Assembly (NCBI RefSeq): GCF_008932115.1
Contig: NZ_CP044543.1
Span: forward strand, 1,612,001-1,676,000
DNA from: Bradyrhizobium betae
GTDB taxonomy: Bacteria; Pseudomonadota; Alphaproteobacteria; Rhizobiales; Xanthobacteraceae
Direction of reading: 5' to 3'
Length of the DNA stretch: 64,000 nt
In this document: positions 54,163 to 61,043 of the stretch, in pieces
Numbering within the stretch: position 1 is the first letter of the stretch
Layout: each line of letters opens with the position of its first letter
The notes under the pieces: model-generated
Database searches by the model: none
Told to the model about the DNA's origin: nothing
The model's input: only the letters and a program-made list of their open reading frames with translations
Made by a program: the position numbers and the translations under genes

Positions 54163-55359
54163 TTGAAGATACTGATCGCTAACTCGCTCTATCCGCCCGA
54201 AATCATTGGCGGCGCCGAGGTGTCTGTGTCGCTGCTCGCACAGGCACTCGCCCAGCGCGGCCACCAGGTGTCGGTGGTATGTCTTCAAAACAAGCAGGAG
54301 CGCACCATCGACGAGCTCAAGGGCGTGCGCGTATACCGTGTGCCGATGGACAACGACTACTGGCCGTTCGGCACCGACAGGAAGCCCTCTTCGATCCAGC
54401 GCCTGAAATGGCATCTCAAGGACACCTGGAATCGCAAGTCCGCGGCGCGTTTCGCCGAAATTCTCGACATCGAGAAGCCGGATGTCGTCCACACGAACAA
54501 CCTCACGGGATTTTCCGTCTCGCTGTGGTCGGAGGCCAAGCGGCGCAACATCAGGATCGTGCACACGCTGCGCGACTATTCCCTGCTCTGCAAACGCTCG
54601 ACGCTATTCCGAGGGGATGCGACGTGCGCGCAGCGCTGCACGGCCTGCGTGGCCATGACGTCGCCCTATTTGCTGGCCTCACGCATGGTCGATGCCGTGG
54701 TGTCGAACAGCCAGTTCGTGCTCGACCAGCACACCAAGCTGAAATATTTCCCCCGCACCGACAGCCGCGTCATCTTCAACATCGCGGACCCAAGCTCGGT
54801 GGCGCCCTCGCCAGCTTCGAGCTCGGATGACCTGATATTCGGGTTCATCGGCCGGCTCGAGGCCGAAAAAGGTATAGAAGTAGTTCTAAAGGCCACCGAA
54901 CAGCTTCCCGGCGAGGGCTGGCAACTGAAAATTGCCGGAAAGGGTCTCGAGGACTACGTGCAGGGGCTAAAAAGCCGCAGCAGAGGGAACGTCGAATGGC
55001 TTGGCTTTGCCAAGTCAGCCGAATTCTATGCCAGCATCGACGTCTGCCTGGTGAGTTCGGTCTGGCCGGAGCCGCTGCCGCGAACGTTGATCGAAAGCAT
55101 CAACGCAGGCCGGGCGACTATTTGTTCGACAGCGGGAGGGATTCCCGAGATCGCGGGGTTTTCCAACATGATTGGGTCCTACGAACCCAACGATCACAAG
55201 CGACTGGGAGAATTGATGCTGAAGGCGATAGAGGAGAGATCACACTGGAAAATCGCCCGGCCTCCGCAGCCGGGATTTGCCGAGAGGTTTTCAGCGGATT
55301 CCGTGACAGGACAATATTTGGACGTCTATTTGAATAACAATAGAACCAACCGGCAATAG
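54163..55359 (+). CDS. Glycosyltransferase, GT4 family, with Cys cluster
   Basis: A 398-residue GT-B protein: KILIANSLYPPEIIGGAEVS at the N-terminus, HTNNLTGFSVSLW, HTLRDYSLLCKR followed by three more Cys in CAQRCTAC, IFGFIGRLEAEKGIEVVLKA at the start of domain 2, and SSVWPEPLPRTLIESINAG with GIPEIAG. The four Cys may bind a metal. It is closely related to the next gene, probably by duplication. A TTG start with a weak site is used. It adds one sugar of the repeat unit; the donor is unknown. Confidence 0.9.
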   Translation: MKILIANSLYPPEIIGGAEVSVSLLAQALAQRGHQVSVVCLQNKQERTIDELKGVRVYRVPMDNDYWPFGTDRKPSSIQRLKWHLKDTWNRKSAARFAEILDIEKPDVVHTNNLTGFSVSLWSEAKRRNIRIVHTLRDYSLLCKRSTLFRGDATCAQRCTACVAMTSPYLLASRMVDAVVSNSQFVLDQHTKLKYFPRTDSRVIFNIADPSSVAPSPASSSDDLIFGFIGRLEAEKGIEVVLKATEQLPGEGWQLKIAGKGLEDYVQGLKSRSRGNVEWLGFAKSAEFYASIDVCLVSSVWPEPLPRTLIESINAGRATICSTAGGIPEIAGFSNMIGSYEPNDHKRLGELMLKAIEERSHWKIARPPQPGFAERFSADSVTGQYLDVYLNNNRTNRQ

Positions 55360-55417
55360 GCCGAAACGGAGATATCAGCAAAAGCCATTTGGCAGGATAG
55401 CTGGACAGACCTTTTCG

Positions 55418-56629
55418 ATGAAAATTCTTATCACGTCATCCCTCTATCCCACACCGCTGGCTCCGAAGGTGGTCGGGGGCGCGGAAACGTTCGTCCGCCG
55501 CCTCGCCGAGACCCTGGTCGGGCAGAGCGACAGCGTGGAAGTGATACGTGCTGCGTCCGCATCGAACCAGCAGATGGAGACCTGCAACGGCGTCGACGTG
55601 TATTCGGCCCCCGTGCACAACATCTACTTCCCTTTCGCCAAGCAGCACAGCGCGCCCGTGCGCGGCATCTGGCACGCGATCGAGGACTGGCAAACGATGT
55701 CGGAGCTCGTTGCCAACAGGATCAAGGCCTTCAAGCCGGACATCCTGCACTCGAACAATCTCTCCGGACTGACGACGGCCGTGTGGCGAACCGCGGCAGA
55801 ACTGGGCATTCCCGTCCTGCACACGCTTCACGACTATTACCTCACCTGCCCCCGCTGCTCGCGGTTTTCGGACGGACATGCCTGCGAGGCGAGCTGCATG
55901 AGCTGCCAGCTCCTGACCTTTCGCCGTCGCGGGGCGACGCGGCACCTGGACGCCGTCGTCGGCGTCAGCCAGCGCATCCTCGACATCCACACCCAGCTCG
56001 GCCTCTTCACGCAGACGCCGCTGAAGATCGTCATTCGAAACGCTTCGACGGCCGACGTCGGCAGCGAACCGACGGCGATGACCAACGGCACCGTCACGTT
56101 CGGATTCATCGGGCGACTGACCGAAGAGAAAGGCATCTACAATCTGGTTCGCGCCATTGCGACGATTCCGCCTGACCGGATCCGGCTCGTGATCGCGGGC
56201 CATGCGTCCGAGAGCGAGCGCATGCACATCAAGGAACTCGCCCCGAATGCACGGATCGAATTTCTTGGCTTCGTGCAACCGAAGCAGTTTTACGAACAGG
56301 TGAACGTCGTGGTTGTACCCTCGATCTGGGAAGATCCAAGCCCCCTCGTCGTCGCCGACGCGCAGGCGGCCTGCAAGCCCCTGCTCGGCACGCCCTTCGG
56401 TGGCATCCAGGAGTCGATCGAGCCCGGCGTGACCGGCTGGTTGACGTCTCCCGATCCCGCCTCGATCGCCAAGAGTATTTCGGCGATTCTGGATGCGCCC
56501 CAGCAGGTCGTGGAGATGAGCGGACGATTGAAGTCCGGCATCAACAAATGGGCCTTTGACGACGTCGTCGCCGGCTATCGCAACGTCTTCGAGCAGCTGA
56601 CGCGCGGCCGCGGCATGCCTCGCACATAG
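55418..56629 (+). CDS. Glycosyltransferase, GT4 family, paralogue of the preceding gene
   Basis: A 403-residue GT-B protein with the same features as its neighbour: KILITSSLYPTPLAPKVVGG, HSNNLSGLTTAVW, HTLHDYYLTCPRCSRF followed by CEASCMSC, FGFIGRLTEEKGIYNLVRAI, and PSIWEDPSPLVVADAQAA with GGIQESIEPGVTGW. The acceptor-loop Cys pattern is kept. The two genes probably add successive sugars. The start is ATG with a weak upstream site, 58 bp after the preceding stop. Confidence 0.9.
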   Translation: MKILITSSLYPTPLAPKVVGGAETFVRRLAETLVGQSDSVEVIRAASASNQQMETCNGVDVYSAPVHNIYFPFAKQHSAPVRGIWHAIEDWQTMSELVANRIKAFKPDILHSNNLSGLTTAVWRTAAELGIPVLHTLHDYYLTCPRCSRFSDGHACEASCMSCQLLTFRRRGATRHLDAVVGVSQRILDIHTQLGLFTQTPLKIVIRNASTADVGSEPTAMTNGTVTFGFIGRLTEEKGIYNLVRAIATIPPDRIRLVIAGHASESERMHIKELAPNARIEFLGFVQPKQFYEQVNVVVVPSIWEDPSPLVVADAQAACKPLLGTPFGGIQESIEPGVTGWLTSPDPASIAKSISAILDAPQQVVEMSGRLKSGINKWAFDDVVAGYRNVFEQLTRGRGMPRT

Positions 56630-56644
56630 CGGAGGCCGACGCAG

Positions 56645-56704
56645 ATGTCGCCGACGCCCCTCAATCATCCCGCCATGCCCTCTCTCACGCGTCGTCAGAC
56701 ATGA
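56645..56704 (+). CDS. Possible 19-residue leader ORF coupled to the flippase
   Basis: An ATG at 56645 has a strong GGAGG nine bases upstream. Its frame (MSPTPLNHPAMPSLTRRQT) ends in TGA that overlaps the flippase ATG (ATGA, 56701-56704). The flippase itself has no ribosome site of its own, so coupled translation through this leader would explain its expression. Confidence 0.5.
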   Translation: MSPTPLNHPAMPSLTRRQT

Positions 56705-58092
56705 TCAGCCTGCTCGCATTCGGCAGCTACATCTACCAGAGTGCGTCCGCAATCATCCTGATCTTTGCCGTCAGCCATATCCTCTCGCCGGCCCAATACA
56801 CCTCGTTTTCGCTGGCGCTGGCGACCAGCCAGCTGTTTTGCGTCTTCGTGTTCGAATGGCTGCAACTGGCCGGCGTACGCTTCCTCGCCGCTGCTTCCGG
56901 GGCGGAGGCCGCGCGTCTGCGCTTCTCGCTGTTCACGGCGGGACTGCTCAGCGCGCTGGTTCTGTTGCTCGTCGGCGGCGTGGCGGGACTGCTGGGCACG
57001 CTCGAGACCAGCGTCGTCGCCCTCGCGCTGGCGATGGCCGTGTTGCAAGGCGCCACCGACCTGTATTTCATGATCGTCCGGGTATCCAATCGGCTGGGGA
57101 CCGCATCCGCCCTCCTGATCCTGCGCGCCAGCGTGCTTCTGGCCGCCGCCGTCGCAGCTGCTCTGCTCCATGGCACGGCGGTAGCAGCCCTGTGCGGCAT
57201 CGCCGCGGGCTATGGCGCGGTGCTTCTCATGAGCCTGGTCGTGCACCGCACCTCGTTCCAGCGCGCGTCGCGACATGCCATGCTGACCGATTGGGGGCAT
57301 TTCTGCCGATACGGCATCATGGCCGCGGCCGCTTCGGTCATTCATCTCTCCGTACCTGTCACGCTGCGCCTGATCGTGATCGCAACGCTCGGACGGACGT
57401 CGACGGGAGCGGCCGGCTTCTCGATGGCCATCGACCTCTTACAGCGCCCGTTCTCCGTTCTGGTGGCCGCCATTCACACCGTCTGCTATCCCAATGTGGT
57501 CGTCCAGTTCGAGCGCAATGTCGACGGCGAAGTGCGCCGGGCGACCGCCCGCATGCTCGAGTTCATCCTGTGTGCGACGATCGTGATGCTGGGCGGACTG
57601 ATCGGCCTTCTCCCCGATGCGGCGCATCTGTTCGTCCCGGCCGATCTACTGGTCGATTTCCTCAACGCAGCGCCGGTCGCCGCGATCTTCTACTTCCTCC
57701 ACACTCACCTTCAGGCCACGCTTGCGGTGGTCCCGCATCTGACCAAATCGGCCGCGCGGCTGGTGGTCGTCGCGGCATGCCAGTTGCTGCTCGTGTCGGC
57801 GGCATCCTCGATCGGAGCGCTGCTGCACATATCGGTCGCCGGACAGATCGCGAGCGCGGCATTGGCTACCGCACTCATCATTCTCTTCGCCAGCGGCCCG
57901 CTGATCCGATTCCGGGCCGCACCGCGGGCACCGCTCATCGTGGAAGCAACCGTTGCGGCCGCCGCGATCGCCATGCTCGCGGCAGCTCCGTCCGATTCCC
58001 TGCTCTGGCTCGCGGGCAAGGTCGCCTTTGCCGGCCTTGCCGTCGTCCTGGTGACGTGGCGAGGCGATCTGCTGGCCTCGGCGCGCGGCTAG
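56701..58092 (+). CDS. Wzx-type polysaccharide flippase (MOP superfamily)
   Basis: A 463-residue membrane protein with about 12-14 hydrophobic helices and very little polar sequence, as in oligosaccharide flippases of the polysaccharide transport family. The N-terminus GSYIYQSASAIILIFAVSHILSPAQYT (cited in part) with FLAAASGAEAARLRF in the first loop is typical. It moves the lipid-linked repeat unit from the cytoplasmic to the periplasmic side, where a polymerase (not in the window) and the Wza-like channel take over. It is the last gene of the plus-strand operon, 2 bp from the end of the convergent glycosyltransferase gene. Confidence 0.83.
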   Translation: MISLLAFGSYIYQSASAIILIFAVSHILSPAQYTSFSLALATSQLFCVFVFEWLQLAGVRFLAAASGAEAARLRFSLFTAGLLSALVLLLVGGVAGLLGTLETSVVALALAMAVLQGATDLYFMIVRVSNRLGTASALLILRASVLLAAAVAAALLHGTAVAALCGIAAGYGAVLLMSLVVHRTSFQRASRHAMLTDWGHFCRYGIMAAAASVIHLSVPVTLRLIVIATLGRTSTGAAGFSMAIDLLQRPFSVLVAAIHTVCYPNVVVQFERNVDGEVRRATARMLEFILCATIVMLGGLIGLLPDAAHLFVPADLLVDFLNAAPVAAIFYFLHTHLQATLAVVPHLTKSAARLVVVAACQLLLVSAASSIGALLHISVAGQIASAALATALIILFASGPLIRFRAAPRAPLIVEATVAAAAIAMLAAAPSDSLLWLAGKVAFAGLAVVLVTWRGDLLASARG

Positions 58093-58094
58093 AA

Positions 58095-59318
58095 TCAGGC
58101 CTTCACCGGATGAGCGAGCGGATTGCCGCTGGCATCGCCGGTCAAACCGTAGATCTTGAGGGTCGCGTCGACCATGGGGCCGACACCGAAATATTGCTGG
58201 GCACGCGCCAGGGCTTTGCGCGACAGCACGGCACGCATCGCGGGATCGGCCACTTTCTCGAGCGCTCCCACGAGCGCATCAACGTCCTCGAACGGCACGA
58301 TGAAGCCGGTCTGCCCCTGGATGATCTGGTCTGAGGCGCCTCCCGCCGGAGTCCGGACCGGCACCAGTCCGGTCGCCATGGCTTCGGCCACACCGAGCGG
58401 GAATCCCTCGAAGCGGCTCGGCAGCGCGAACACGTCTGCGGCCCAGAGGATTTCGCGGACGTCTCCCATGAAGCCGAGGAATTTGAACGTCTCGTTGTCT
58501 TTGTCGCCGGCGAAGGCAAACGACTTGATTTCCTTCTCGCGCTCGGCACCGCCGCTGCCGACGAAATAGCACTTGATGTCGATCGGCGACGGGCTGGCGC
58601 TGTCGCGGATCTTGCGCGCCGCCTTGATGAGGAGGTCGTGTCCCTTCACCCAGGCAAGACGAGCCGCCAGCAAGCACATGAACTCACCCTCGGCGACGCC
58701 GAATTTCGCGCGCGCATCGCGGCGCTCGACATCGGACGGCGGGCGGAAATGCACCGTATCGACGCCGCCATAGACCTTCGCGATCCGGTTCTTGCCGAAC
58801 AGCACGTAGCGGCGGAGATGCCGAAGCGATTCCTCCGACATCAGGATGAGGGTGTGCGGAAAGAAGAGGTTGAAGAACAGGACCTGGGCTGCGCTGAAGG
58901 TCGACTGCGGCGCATTCTGCACCTTCTCGATATTTCCGAGCACCGAGGGATGATAGGTCGCGACGCAGCGCGCGCCGGTAAGCAGCGAGAGCAGCCTGCC
59001 CCACATCAGCATGCCGAGCCCATGGACGTTGATCACGGTGATGTTGTTCTTCCGGATCACCTTCACCAGCTGCATGAAGATCGACAGCGAGGGCAGCTTG
59101 CGAAGCCCGGGAACGACGTGCCATTCCTTGACGGCCGCGGCCAGCTTCTGGCGCTTGTATTCGGATTTCTCGTCCGAGCGCACGGCGCCGGAGACCAGAT
59201 GGATCTGTACGCCGCGAGCATGCAGTCCCGTAGCCAGGGTCTCGCAATAGGATGCAATCCCGTCATTGCAATTCACGACCTCAACCAGAAACATCACATT
59301 CGGGGCGGGATCTTGCAT
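58095..59318 (-). CDS. Glycosyltransferase, GT4 family
   Basis: A 407-residue GT-B protein. NVMFLVEVVNCNDGIASYCETLATG at the start (cited in part), INVHGLGMLMWGR, CVATYHPSVLGNIEKVQ, the second domain opening LLAARLAWVKGHDLLIKAARKI and the EX7E-type SRFEGFPLGVAEAMATG with VRTPAGGASDQIIQGQTGF are all present. It transfers a sugar in polysaccharide synthesis. The ATG at 59318 is chosen (AAGG eight bases upstream); the frame is open to a TTG at 59357. It is convergent with the flippase gene and lies beyond the plus-strand operon. Confidence 0.88.
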   Translation of the reverse strand: MQDPAPNVMFLVEVVNCNDGIASYCETLATGLHARGVQIHLVSGAVRSDEKSEYKRQKLAAAVKEWHVVPGLRKLPSLSIFMQLVKVIRKNNITVINVHGLGMLMWGRLLSLLTGARCVATYHPSVLGNIEKVQNAPQSTFSAAQVLFFNLFFPHTLILMSEESLRHLRRYVLFGKNRIAKVYGGVDTVHFRPPSDVERRDARAKFGVAEGEFMCLLAARLAWVKGHDLLIKAARKIRDSASPSPIDIKCYFVGSGGAEREKEIKSFAFAGDKDNETFKFLGFMGDVREILWAADVFALPSRFEGFPLGVAEAMATGLVPVRTPAGGASDQIIQGQTGFIVPFEDVDALVGALEKVADPAMRAVLSRKALARAQQYFGVGPMVDATLKIYGLTGDASGNPLAHPVKA

Positions 59319-59477
59319 GAGAATGGCCTTACTCCGTTCAAGCGACGACACGTCCAATCGTCAGTGCTTAGCGGCAAATTTCATGCCGCACCAGCGGTTT
59401 GCCCGCGACAGCATTGCTGCGCGTAACATGCTGACGTTGCGGATCTGCGACACTCCCTCCCGGCACCAGAAATGGCT

Positions 59478-60572
59478 TCAGAAGCCTCGTTTCTGGAGTT
59501 CGGCGGCTTCCGCCGGCGTGAGCTTGCCCCCGGCGAAACGCGACACGAGGTAGAGCGCGACTTTCGGACGATTCAGGTCGTACATCAGGCCGAAGCGGTT
59601 TTCCGGAGGCTTCTTGCCGGGTTCGTCGACGATCTCGTAGATGCTGACGCTGTCGATCGCGACCTCCTTCTGGTCGCGGATCGCCGTCAACATGTTGTTC
59701 AAATTCTGTAGACAACGCTCGGTTGCAGGGTCCCCGGGCGCGTTGCCATAATCGGGCTTGTAGATCTCGCCACAATTGACCTCGTTGAAGAGGACGTGCC
59801 GGCGATAGGACGCGAGCTTCTTGAAAAGATCGAAGCGCGGGTTCCAGCCGTTCCAGGCCTGGTGGGGATTTTGCCCGAGTACCTCATAGTAGTGATACGA
59901 GATCAGGTCGTAGCGAACGCCGCGTTGCTCCATGAAATCGAGAAAGCCGAACATGGTGGACGTCGTGTTCAGGATCTTTTTCAGATGCAGCCCGCTCTCC
60001 TGGTTGATCCGGTCGATCGCGTCGGACGCTCCGCGCAGGACCGCCGCCCAGTCCTCCATGGCCGGCATCTCGAATTCCGCGGCCGTCATTCCGCTGCCAA
60101 AGAGGCGCTTGCCGTTCTTGTCGAGCGCAACGAGGTTGATCTCGTTCTCCAATTCCCATTGGTCGATATCGTTCTTGAATTGCCGCACGAACTCATAGGT
60201 CCGATTGTATCCCTGCTGATAAAGAGCCTCCCGATCACCGGCAGGATACCGTCCGCTATCGGTGCGATCGCCCCAACGGAAGGGAAAGCCGAAGACCGCC
60301 TGAAGCTTTATTCCGTAAATCTTCGCGAGCCGGACGGCGTTCTCCAGCATCGGACCTTCTGTCTGCTCCTTATCTTTCGACAGATTGACGCCGATCCTGA
60401 ACAGCGTGAAGCCGCGTTCCTTCATTACGCGAAAGGCGGGCTCGGGATCTCTTCGCATCGCCGATGGACTGCTCACGCCCCATTCGAGCGCATTGGCAGG
60501 CAACGACGTTGACGCACTCATCGCTGCGACAAAAAGGACCACACTGATCTGCCTGAGATGGTTCCATCGCAT
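59478..60572 (-). CDS. Secreted clan GH-A glycoside hydrolase-like protein
   Basis: A 364-residue protein: signal peptide (cleavage near NALE, about residue 29), TIM-barrel start with LEWGVSSPSAMRR and FTLFRIGVNLSK, the acid/base Glu at about 144 in WELENEINL and the nucleophile Glu at about 264 in VLFNEVNCGE. The fold is that of GH-A (GH39/GH53-like families), though the family cannot be fixed. The start at 60572 has AGGAG ten bases upstream. It is the second of three such proteins in the locus and probably acts on the polysaccharide in the periplasm or outside. Confidence 0.78.
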   Translation of the reverse strand: MRWNHLRQISVVLFVAAMSASTSLPANALEWGVSSPSAMRRDPEPAFRVMKERGFTLFRIGVNLSKDKEQTEGPMLENAVRLAKIYGIKLQAVFGFPFRWGDRTDSGRYPAGDREALYQQGYNRTYEFVRQFKNDIDQWELENEINLVALDKNGKRLFGSGMTAAEFEMPAMEDWAAVLRGASDAIDRINQESGLHLKKILNTTSTMFGFLDFMEQRGVRYDLISYHYYEVLGQNPHQAWNGWNPRFDLFKKLASYRRHVLFNEVNCGEIYKPDYGNAPGDPATERCLQNLNNMLTAIRDQKEVAIDSVSIYEIVDEPGKKPPENRFGLMYDLNRPKVALYLVSRFAGGKLTPAEAAELQKRGF

Positions 60573-61043
60573 CCGTTGCCGACTCCTCGTTGCTTCGGAA
60601 TAGTTCGAAAGACTCCGGTCGCGTGCTCCACGCCGAACAGATGTCACATTCGAAATTCGATCCGTGTCTGGCAGTCGTTCGCTTCTAAGCAATTCGATCT
60701 GCTCTGGCCATAGGCTTAATGGCCTTTAACGCAATCGAACCAACGCTGCCTGCACGGCAAGCAAATGCGTTTCGATTAGGCAGTGGCACAACATCGATCG
60801 AACATCGTCGTTGCATCGCCATGCCGACGTCACGCTGACAGCACATTAGTGTGGTGATTCAGAGATCAATCAGTCCAAGCAGATTCGTTGACGGGTCGGC
60901 ATCGTGCAGGACGCTTCGGCGAGAATTCTCCGGGGTGCCTCGATTTTTACTGATCTCCCCAACTCGAAAAAGAGAGATTGGCCGATACGACAGACACAAG
61001 CGGCAACTAAATCTCGCACTCCAGAAAAGGCTTTGGAATACCG
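60573..61043. other. Divergent intergenic region between two GH-A-like genes
   Basis: The 471-bp region holds promoters for the minus-strand GH-A-like gene and for the long repeat protein. I see no clean palindrome longer than 12 bp, no hairpin with a T-run and no coding frame with a ribosome site. Confidence 0.5.
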
